From: a virus
Reading direction: 5' to 3' (one strand)
IMG/VR virus record: IMGVR_UViG_3300023079_000010
Location: 1 to 22,882 of that record
Length of the DNA: 22,882 bases
Shown piece by piece: positions 1-5,247 of this stretch (positions within the stretch are counted from its first letter, which is position 1; every line of letters begins with the position of its first letter). Below the pieces are notes generated by a model that was not told the DNA's origin, ran no database searches, and saw only the letters and a program-made list of their open reading frames with translations. Position numbers and translations under genes: made by a program.

Positions 1-828
1 GAGGATCTCGGCCCACGAGGTCTTGGCCGACCAGCCGTCCACCCGGGACCAGTCCTCATGGTTACCGAGCGCGGCGTCCAGTCGCCCGGCACGCCGCTCC
101 CGCCACGCCAGCTCCGGACCCCAGATCAGCGTGTGCAGCCACGCGGGCAGCACCGGCACACCGGTCCCGGTCCAGCGGTACGGGCCCTCGTCGCGGACGC
201 TGGGGGGCACGAGCACGTAGGCGTCGCCCCAGTAGGCGACCCACCCGTGCGGGCTGGTCCAGGTGCCCATCCGCGACGGCAGCTCCACGCCCTCGGGGAT
301 CGTCATCCAGAAGTGCCCGCCCCCGGAGTGCGACCAGACGCCGGTGGCCTGATCGATTTTGCCCGGGGACCACACCGTCGGTGGCACCCCGGCCATCTCG
401 CCGGTGAGCGAGTGCCAGAACCCGGTGAACGCCGCGACCTCGGAGGCCTGGTCGGCGTCGACGCACACCAGCCCCGAACGGCCCACGTGCAGCGCCAGGT
501 TGCACGTGTCCTCGCCGTAGACCTTGGCCGCGAAGTCCAGGTACTTCTTGGCCGTCTTGGAGTCGGTCATCGTGTGGTACTTGCCGCAGGCGTGCGCCGC
601 GCGCTCCCAGCGACGCTGACCCGCGGCCTGTGCCGCCGTCCGCGCGGCGGCGTCGGCCCTCTTCCGGGTGACATCGGGCAGCGGGCAGAACGGCTCCTTG
701 GAGCCGGGTTTGATCAGGATCGGGGCCAGGCCAGCGGAGATCATCGATCGCACCAGGGCGCGCAGATCGGTCTTGTCACCGTCCGCACGGATACCGATGG
801 TCTCGGACAGGGAGTCTGCTGCTAGCAT
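1..828 (-). CDS. Bifunctional DNA primase/polymerase (prim-pol, archaeo-eukaryotic primase type), 3' end outside window
   Basis: The product is likely to make primers and extend them for phage replication. The 276 visible residues match an N-terminal prim-pol domain. Residues 110-126 carry the NLALHVGRSGLVCVDAD block, with D124 and D126 as the metal-binding DxD. Residues 168-174 (SGGGHFW) supply the conserved His172, and VPPS at 207-210 followed by YRW is the third typical block. The ATG at 828 is preceded by GAAAGG at eight bases. The gene is leftward and lies downstream of the DNA polymerase gene, separated by a hairpin. The reading frame is still open at the left edge, so any C-terminal helicase domain lies outside. 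Residues 52-96 form an Ala/Arg/Lys-rich linker before the catalytic blocks. Family assignment is firm; the full domain composition is unknown. Confidence 0.85.
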   Translation of the reverse strand, partial: MLAADSLSETIGIRADGDKTDLRALVRSMISAGLAPILIKPGSKEPFCPLPDVTRKRADAAARTAAQAAGQRRWERAAHACGKYHTMTDSKTAKKYLDFAAKVYGEDTCNLALHVGRSGLVCVDADQASEVAAFTGFWHSLTGEMAGVPPTVWSPGKIDQATGVWSHSGGGHFWMTIPEGVELPSRMGTWTSPHGWVAYWGDAYVLVPPSVRDEGPYRWTGTGVPVLPAWLHTLIWGPELAWRERRAGRLDAALGNHEDWSRVDGWSAKTSWAEIL

Positions 829-893
829 CCGCAGTGCCTTTCAGTTCGCATCTGGTGGGTGCCTCTCGTGATGGTGGGGCGGTTGGTTGTCAC

Positions 894-924
894 CGGGCCT
901 CGAGATTCCAAGTCTCGAGGCCCG
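894..924 (-). terminator. Perfect 12-bp hairpin between polymerase and prim-pol genes
   Basis: The arms at 894-905 and 913-924 (CGGGCCTCGAGA and its exact complement) enclose a 7-nt loop. The hairpin begins just past the polymerase stop (942) and ends about 65 bases before the prim-pol start. No T-tract follows on either strand, so it may be a U-less actinobacterial terminator, an attenuator or an RNA-processing site. The placement suggests that it lowers read-through into the prim-pol gene. Confidence 0.55.
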
Positions 925-941
925 AACTATGCCACGAGTGA

Positions 942-2846
942 TCAGACCTTGGCCCACCGCTCCCCCATGTCCGCCATGTCGGTGCGCAGCACCGGGACCC
1001 GACCGGTCCACCACACCAGACGCGGTGGCGGGGTGGCCATCACCGAGCACACATCATGCGCCGCTTCCCCGTCGACCACCAGCTCGTCGTGCATCGACAG
1101 GAAGATCGCGTCACCCAGTCCGCGGCGTTCGCACTCGAGCACGGACTCGGCCAGCACGTCGTAGGCGCTGCCCTGGACGAAGTAGTTCTGGCCCTTGTAG
1201 CCGGCGAACCCCGCGGGCCGGCCCTCCTCGGCCGGGTACCACGGGACGTCCAGGACCCGGCCGCTGAGCGTCACGATCTGACCGGACTTGTTCGCCGTGC
1301 GCTTGAGGGCGCGCAGCACCCCGGCCGAGCGCGGCAGCGCGGCGAAGATCCGGTCTCGCAGCTCTTCGGCCTGGCGGATCGGGATGCCCAGGTTGCGCGC
1401 CGAGGAGGAGATCGACTCGCCGTACATCGCCGCCAGCAGGATGATCTTGGACGCGTCGTAACTCACCCCGGCCGCGGCGCTGACCGTGTGGTAGATCTTC
1501 TCGCCGCGTTGCTCGTAGCCCTCGAGCATGCCGGTGTCGCCGGCGATGTTGGCCAGCACGACCGGTTCGATCTGGGCCCAGTCGATGGAGGTCAGCGACC
1601 GGCCCTCGTCGGCCATCACCACGCCACGGGCCGGCTCCGGGATCTGGTGGACGGGGAAGTCACCGGAGTAGCTGGAGCGGCCCGTGGCGCTGGCCGCGAG
1701 GATCCCCACGGCGGGGTGCAGCCGGTCGTCCATCCCCGCCCACGGCAGCAGCGTGTTCACCGTGACCGGGACGCTGCTCATCGCCCGGCCGGCTTTCTCC
1801 AGGTAGTCGTCGCGGATGTGGGTCAGCTTCGCGTAGCGCACGTGCTCCCGTGCCAGCGGGTGATCGAGTTTCTCCAGGTGCTCCGCCGCGGCGCTGGGCT
1901 TCTTGTTGAGCCCCGACTTGCCGCCCTTGGTCTTGGGGTGCGTCGCAGGCAACGCGTCCTGCTCGAGCAGCTTCGCGATCAGGTCGTTGCCGTTACCCGG
2001 CCGGATGCCGGCGGCGGTCAGGGTCTTCTCCGCCTCGTCGATCTCGCGGTCGTGGGTGATCCGGTAGGCGTCCAGGAAGTCGGGGTCCCCGCGCAGGCCG
2101 CGGATCGTGCGGCGCAGGAACACCCGGTTGATCACCTGCTCCCGGTCCAGCAGCCGCAGCGCCTCCTCGGCGTCGTCCAGCCCGCCGTGACCGGCGAACC
2201 CGTGCACGGTGAGCCGCTTCCACGCCGCCTGGCGCACCGGGTCGCGCAGCCGCGCGGTGGTGACCGCGTCGCGCATGGCCTCGGTGAGGTACCCCGGCGC
2301 GTCGATGTCCACCTCGGCGTAGAACCGCTCCAGCGTCATCCCCAGGCTCTTCGCGGCCAGGTTCTTGCCCTTGCCCAGCGGCAGGCCCAGGTAACGGTGG
2401 GCGCAGTCACCGAGGGTCTTGCGTCGCAGTGGGTTGGGCTCCGCCAGCCTGGCCCAGATCATCGTGCACCAGGTCTTGGCCACGTGCTCGAGCCGCAGGA
2501 TGCCCAGCACGCCGAGGTTGGGCACGTCGAACGCGCTGTTGTGGAACACCACGGCCGGGGCCAGGTCGAACACCAGGGTGATCAGGGCGCGCTGGTAGGC
2601 CTCGCGCGGGTCCAGCGCCACGACGTGGGTGGGCGTGGCGAAGGTGACGACCTTGACCAGGTAGCGGGCCGCGCCGTCCTTGCCCACCGACTCGATGTCG
2701 CAGGAGACGAATCCCGGCGCCCAGGTGAGCAGCTGAGTGACGGCGTCGCGGACGTGGTCGCGGCCGACGGTGGCCAGGATGCCGTCGGGCCAGCGCTGGG
2801 TGCCGTCCCAGGCCGGGGTGACCGGGTGCCCGGTGTAGACGCTCAC
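942..2846 (-). CDS. Family A DNA polymerase with 3'-5' exonuclease domain
   Basis: A 634-residue replicative polymerase. The exonuclease domain shows Exo I (D50, E52 in DIES), Exo II (NSAFD, 103-107) and a probable Exo III (D193 followed by AVTTARL). The polymerase domain shows motif A (IDWAQIEP, D422), motif B (K467 to Y475-G476) and motif C (MHDEL, H586-D587-E588). There is no 5' nuclease domain, as is usual for phage enzymes. The frame is open back to 3134, but the GTG at 2846 is the likely start: it overlaps the RHH stop as GTGA, so translation is probably coupled, and no good ribosome site precedes it. In motif B the position of Taq Arg659 is Tyr463 and that of Phe667 is Leu471. Leucine there is familiar in phage enzymes; the missing Arg is less so. 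The function is confident. Confidence 0.93.
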   Translation of the reverse strand: MSVYTGHPVTPAWDGTQRWPDGILATVGRDHVRDAVTQLLTWAPGFVSCDIESVGKDGAARYLVKVVTFATPTHVVALDPREAYQRALITLVFDLAPAVVFHNSAFDVPNLGVLGILRLEHVAKTWCTMIWARLAEPNPLRRKTLGDCAHRYLGLPLGKGKNLAAKSLGMTLERFYAEVDIDAPGYLTEAMRDAVTTARLRDPVRQAAWKRLTVHGFAGHGGLDDAEEALRLLDREQVINRVFLRRTIRGLRGDPDFLDAYRITHDREIDEAEKTLTAAGIRPGNGNDLIAKLLEQDALPATHPKTKGGKSGLNKKPSAAAEHLEKLDHPLAREHVRYAKLTHIRDDYLEKAGRAMSSVPVTVNTLLPWAGMDDRLHPAVGILAASATGRSSYSGDFPVHQIPEPARGVVMADEGRSLTSIDWAQIEPVVLANIAGDTGMLEGYEQRGEKIYHTVSAAAGVSYDASKIILLAAMYGESISSSARNLGIPIRQAEELRDRIFAALPRSAGVLRALKRTANKSGQIVTLSGRVLDVPWYPAEEGRPAGFAGYKGQNYFVQGSAYDVLAESVLECERRGLGDAIFLSMHDELVVDGEAAHDVCSVMATPPPRLVWWTGRVPVLRTDMADMGERWAKV

Positions 2847-3100
2847 GGGGTGTCCGGGAAGTAGGACCTGCCCGCGCCCAGGTAAATGCCTTTGGTCGCC
2901 GCTTCCCCGACCTGACGTCGTCGGTCGTTCTCCTCGTCGCGCTCCAGGCGGGAGCGGCAGGCGTTGCGGATCCAGGCCGCGCGGTCGGATCCGGACTTGG
3001 CCGCGGCGACGGCGATCTCCCGCCACAGCGGATCGGGGAAGCGGACGGTGCGGGGCTGGAGATCGGTCTCGATGTCCTCGGCGGGTGTGGGTTGTGTCAT
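2843..3100 (-). CDS. Ribbon-helix-helix (Arc/CopG-like) DNA-binding protein
   Basis: An 85-residue protein. A short beta strand (RTVRF, 17-21) is followed by helix A (23-36), a turn (SGSD) and helix B (39-54), which is the RHH fold. RHH proteins act as dimers that insert the paired strand into the major groove and often bind arrays of short repeats. The C-terminal ~30 residues are extra and unassigned. The gene is first in the leftward replication operon and overlaps the polymerase by four bases. It begins 47 bases from the nearest TGTGAGA heptad. An in-frame stop lies upstream, so ATG 3100 is the only reasonable start, and it has no visible ribosome site. A likely role is autoregulation of the operon, or origin or partition binding. 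The fold is inferred from sequence pattern only. Confidence 0.75.
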   Translation of the reverse strand: MTQPTPAEDIETDLQPRTVRFPDPLWREIAVAAAKSGSDRAAWIRNACRSRLERDEENDRRRQVGEAATKGIYLGAGRSYFPDTP

Positions 3101-3106
3101 GGCGCG

Positions 3107-3112
3107 ACCGTA
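3107..3112 (-). promoter_or_regulatory. Candidate -10 box for leaderless transcription of the RHH operon
   Basis: On the minus strand TACGGT (TAnnnT pattern) is preceded by TGC and ends six bases before the RHH ATG, so the predicted first transcribed base would be the A of the start codon. This fits the absence of a ribosome binding site and the commonness of leaderless messages in actinobacteria. No convincing -35 is seen (GGTGCG at 17-bp spacing). Confidence 0.3.
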
Positions 3113-3186
3113 GCACGCTCAGGCATCTGCGCACCCTGGCGCGAGTTGTGAGACCGATCCTCGGCGAGGTGTGAGACGGGTCGAGT

Positions 3187-3207
3187 TGTGAGATGTGAGT
3201 TGTGACA
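3187..3207 (+). repeat. Left heptad block, three unspaced 7-bp repeats
   Basis: TGTGAGA, TGTGAGT and TGTGACA follow each other with no spacer. The shared pattern is TGTGA-S-W. Two further exact TGTGAGA copies lie upstream at 3147 and 3170. Confidence 0.9.
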
Positions 3208-3237
3208 GGGGGTGAGACCGGGTGACTGTCGGGAGTT

Positions 3238-3330
3238 ACGCATAAATGTGATCCAAAATAGCATTATTATTACTCTTAGTTATATAGTAACTGGAATCGT
3301 ATACGTAGAGTCACTACTGAGTTGTGATTT
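3238..3330. other. AT-rich core, candidate duplex-unwinding element or promoter region
   Basis: By direct count only 24 of 80 bases are G or C between 3241 and 3320, in an otherwise strongly GC-rich window. The stretch contains TTATTATTA and TATATAGTAA. A TATAGT hexamer at 3283-3288 could be a rightward -10, but no good -35 is seen at 17 bp. Its position between heptad arrays and beside polymerase and primase genes fits a replication origin, a divergent promoter pair, or both. Confidence 0.6.
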
Positions 3331-3353
3331 CTCTTCTCCACGGACCCAAGGGA

Positions 3354-3374
3354 TCTCACAACTCACAACTCACA
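3354..3374 (-). repeat. Right heptad block, three unspaced 7-bp repeats in inverted orientation
   Basis: On the plus strand TCTCACA, ACTCACA and ACTCACA are contiguous. They are the reverse complement of the left block pattern, so the two blocks face each other across the AT-rich core. Confidence 0.9.
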
Positions 3375-3540
3375 ACTGAGGAACTCTCGTGTCTTCAAGT
3401 GCCCGCCGAGGAGGGGCTCGAGGTCTTGTGGCCCATGGCACGATGATCAGGTGGACGCACACGCCGAGGAGACCGGTCGTGCAGTGATAGTGTGATTGGC
3501 GTCAGGTTCGGCAACAGCAGGTGGTGGAAGGCGGTGACCA

Positions 3541-3804
3541 GTGGCTACGTGCCTGTGCGAGGTGCATCAGCCGACCGAACGCCGAGGCTCGTTGCTGGAC
3601 TGGAGCCAGTTCGCCAACGGCCGCTGGTGGCGTCTGCGCCGAGGCGAGGACCACGACCAGACACCCCGCAAGGCGTTGCAGTCGGCTCGGATGTGGGCCA
3701 AGCGCAACGGCATGCTCGCCGAGGCCGAACTCCCCGCCGTGGGCGAGGACGACGAGCCATGGGCCATCCGGTTCTACCCACGACCCGACGGCTCGGGACG
3801 GTGA
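3541..3804 (+). CDS. Small actinophage protein of unknown function (87 aa)
   Basis: First rightward gene, 87 residues. The central block WSQFANGRWWRLRRGED, followed by TPRKALQSARMWAKRNGM, resembles a family of short actinobacterial phage proteins that combine an aromatic-rich strand (GxxWxLxxGEDF) with one amphipathic helix. Their function is not known. The GTG start has GGAAGG nine bases upstream. The stop is three bases before the small terminase ATG, so the two are probably cotranscribed. A TGTGATT heptad-like motif lies at 3491-3497. Recognition is by pattern memory, without a search. It is probably soluble, with no membrane segment or cysteine cluster (only C4 and C6). Confidence 0.7.
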   Translation: MATCLCEVHQPTERRGSLLDWSQFANGRWWRLRRGEDHDQTPRKALQSARMWAKRNGMLAEAELPAVGEDDEPWAIRFYPRPDGSGR

Positions 3805-3807
3805 CCC

Positions 3808-4410
3808 ATGGCCGAGCAGCTCCCCGAGGACTACGCCCCGGAAGCCCCTGATCCGCTCCTCAAACCCTCACGTAGGCCCAGGAAACCCAGCGTCAAGCAG
3901 GGCAAGGTCCGGCCGGGACAGGGCAGCGTCCAGTCCGAGGAGTCCGTGATGCGCGACCGGCGCGCCATGGAGCTCGGCGTCGACGGCTGGTCCAACGCAG
4001 CCATCGCCAAGGAGCTGGGCTACCGCGACGGCGCCTCGGTGCGTGAGGCCATCACCCGGCACACGATGAAGATCGTCGACCAGCCGGCCCGCGCGGTGCG
4101 GGAGCTGATGCTCGGCCAACTGGATCGGGCGATCGAAGCCGCCATCGCGGTGATGCTCACACCCAGTTACAAGATCCAGCACGGGGAGCTGGTGGTGGTG
4201 CCCGACCCGCTCAACCCCGGCGCCGAGATCACGCTCACCGACCCCGGTCCCCGGCTCGCCGCGGCCAACACCTTGGCGACGCTGCTGGACCGCAAGTCCA
4301 AGATGCTCGGCATCGACCCACCCGAGCGCCAGGAAATCAGCATCACCCAGTTGCCGGCGTTCGTCGACACGTGGCTGGCCGACAAGAAACGGAAGGTGAC
4401 CGGTGACTGA
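3808..4410 (+). CDS. terS: Terminase small subunit
   Basis: A 200-residue protein that should recognise phage DNA and load it onto the large terminase. Residues 52-86 form a helix-turn-helix block (AMELGVDGWSNAAIAKELGY, then a SVREAITRH recognition helix). Residues 92-118 and 149-168 are helical and likely mediate ring oligomerisation, and a C-terminal tail follows. The first 45 residues are Pro/Lys-rich and probably disordered. Similar GWS-x-x-x-IA-x-ELGY proteins sit before the large terminase in many actinophages. The start ATG follows the upstream stop by three bases, with a weak ribosome site (GGGACGG). Its end overlaps the next gene by eight bases. Three small genes separate it from the large subunit, an unusually long gap for a terminase pair. 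Confidence 0.85.
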   Translation: MAEQLPEDYAPEAPDPLLKPSRRPRKPSVKQGKVRPGQGSVQSEESVMRDRRAMELGVDGWSNAAIAKELGYRDGASVREAITRHTMKIVDQPARAVRELMLGQLDRAIEAAIAVMLTPSYKIQHGELVVVPDPLNPGAEITLTDPGPRLAAANTLATLLDRKSKMLGIDPPERQEISITQLPAFVDTWLADKKRKVTGD

Positions 4411-4684
4411 ACCACGAGTGGAGATCCTGGTCCGGACGACCGTGCCCGATCTGCTGGCGGGGGTCGGTGAGGTCGTCAAGGTTAAAACACTCAGCGAGAT
4501 GATCAGCGGGGCGTACCGCTGGGGGCAGGTGGATGGCCAGAACCGAGCCGAGGGTAAGCCGTACAGCTTCGAGGGCCGGGGCTACAGCATGGCCGGCGTG
4601 AAGCTGGATGACCTGCGCGCCACGTTCCCGAACGAGAACCGGCCCGCAGTGGAGGACGAGGGTGGCGTTCTCTCGCAAGGGTGA
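4403..4684 (+). CDS. Hypothetical protein between terminase subunits (93 aa)
   Basis: A 93-residue protein of no recognised family. It starts at a GTG that overlaps the small terminase stop by eight bases, so translation is probably coupled. The N-terminal half (EPRVEILVRTTVPDLLAGVG) could be one strand plus a helix. The C-terminal half has YSFEGRGYSMAGVKLDDLRATF, followed by an acidic end. No cysteine pairs or membrane segment are seen. Its end overlaps the next start (4662) by 23 bases. The reading frame is GC-typical for the window and fits the tight packing, which supports it as real. The function is unknown. Confidence 0.65.
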   Translation: MTEPRVEILVRTTVPDLLAGVGEVVKVKTLSEMISGAYRWGQVDGQNRAEGKPYSFEGRGYSMAGVKLDDLRATFPNENRPAVEDEGGVLSQG

Positions 4685-4847
4685 CCCGCCTCCGCCGCCA
4701 CCCAACCGGCAGGGCAAGCGGCACCCACGATCGCAGCCACCCGACTGCTCCGAGTGCGGCGGCAAGGGGTGGACCGAATCCGAGGGCACGTGCACCGAGT
4801 GCGGTACGTCGGGCATCGGTTCCAGTTCGCAAGACGAGGACGACTGA
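4662..4847 (+). CDS. Small zinc-finger protein with paired CxxC motifs (61 aa)
   Basis: A 61-residue protein. After a basic, Pro-rich N-terminus (a run of six prolines at 9-14), two CxxC pairs (C29/C32 and C44/C47) form a zinc-ribbon or DnaJ-like knuckle; CSECGGKGW resembles the CxxCxGxG repeat of DnaJ. The tail is acidic. The GTG start is chosen because GGAGG lies six bases upstream (4651-4655) and the cysteine-rich domain follows directly. Longer in-frame upstream starts would overlap the previous gene more. It lies between the terminase subunits, and a second Cys/His-rich small protein is encoded next. It may bind nucleic acid or a packaging protein; nothing in the sequence proves this. 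Confidence 0.7.
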   Translation: MAFSRKGDPPPPPPNRQGKRHPRSQPPDCSECGGKGWTESEGTCTECGTSGIGSSSQDEDD

Positions 4848-4860
4848 GGAGGGCAGCACG

Positions 4861-5247
4861 GTGACCGAGGACAATCCGCTGGTCGTGCGCCGCGTCGGGC
4901 CGCCAATCCTCATCAGCCGGGCCGAGTACGACGAGCTGGTGTTCGACGGCTGGGACGGGGTCGCGCGGGTGTTCTGGGATGAGCTGGGCGCCCGGGCCGC
5001 GGCGCTGTACTCCCACGCCCTGGTGCCCCTGCCGCTGGCCGGTCCTCGGCACGAGAGCCGGCATCTGGTTGAAGACGAGCCGCACCGTTGCCCGGCACAT
5101 GGGGACGTGGCGTGCACCTGGTGTGCGCAGAACCCGGCCAGTTGTGGACCGGACAGCAACAACAGTCCTGCCTGTGACTACTACCGCGAGACTGGGATGC
5201 ACTGGGACACGTGCCCCAACCGCGTCCTGTCGGCGCCTCCAACGTGA
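4861..5247 (+). CDS. Cys/His-rich small protein of unknown function (128 aa)
   Basis: A 128-residue protein. The N-terminal half (SRAEYDELVFDGWDGVARVF) is helical. The C-terminal half holds C77, H80, C85, C88, C95, C105, H114 and C118, in blocks such as ACTWCAQNPASC and TGMHWDTC. This spacing suggests one or two zinc sites. Comparable CTWC...GMHWDTC proteins occur in Streptomyces and other actinomycete phages, without known function. The GTG start follows GAGGAGG at a suitable distance. The stop overlaps the proposed large terminase start as GTGA. No nuclease motif such as HNH is evident, although HNH genes often sit beside terminases. The assignment rests on pattern recognition only. Confidence 0.7.
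   Translation: MTEDNPLVVRRVGPPILISRAEYDELVFDGWDGVARVFWDELGARAAALYSHALVPLPLAGPRHESRHLVEDEPHRCPAHGDVACTWCAQNPASCGPDSNNSPACDYYRETGMHWDTCPNRVLSAPPT

Larger units (their letters stand above)
3147..3376. promoter_or_regulatory. Divergent control region: inverted arrays of TGTGA/TCACA heptads around an AT-rich core
   Basis: This gene-free stretch between the leftward replication operon and the rightward structural genes contains single heptads TGTGAGA at 3147-3153 and 3170-3176, a block of three at 3187-3207, TGTGATC at 3247-3253, TGTGATT at 3323-3329 and three inverted heptads at 3354-3374. The 12-mer GAGTTGTGAGAT at 3183-3194 has its exact inverted copy at 3353-3364. Such arrays serve as operators, centromere-like sites or iteron origins; sequence alone cannot say which. 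Small palindromes also occur in the core (AGTTA/TAACT at 3278-3292, CGTATACG at 3298-3305). The remainder, 3377-3540, has no gene-like reading frame or clear promoter. Confidence 0.75.

Noticed and set aside
906-912. Loop TTCCAAG resembles a tRNA anticodon loop (CCA anticodon)
   Set aside because: The stem is a perfect 12-bp hairpin, with no acceptor, D or T arms around it, so it is not a tRNA.
1056-2864. Long plus-strand open frame opposite the DNA polymerase
   Set aside because: Antisense shadow; the minus-strand frame carries all polymerase motifs.
2847-3134. Upstream extension of the polymerase frame to a start at 3134
   Set aside because: The extension overlaps the RHH gene in another frame, is Arg-rich without pattern, and the GTGA-coupled start at 2846 is better.
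3147-3376. Resemblance of TGTGA/TCACA to CRP half-sites or of TTGTGAG to the lac operator
   Set aside because: The repeats are unspaced heptads in tandem and lack the N6 spacing of CRP sites; the GC-rich phage context makes those regulators unlikely.
3147-3376. CRISPR-like repeat array
   Set aside because: The repeats are 7 bp with no spacers; no cas genes are present in the window.
3492-3851. Alternative 119-codon frame overlapping the 87-aa gene
   Set aside because: It has no ribosome site, overlaps the small terminase start, and its protein is Arg/Pro-rich without pattern.
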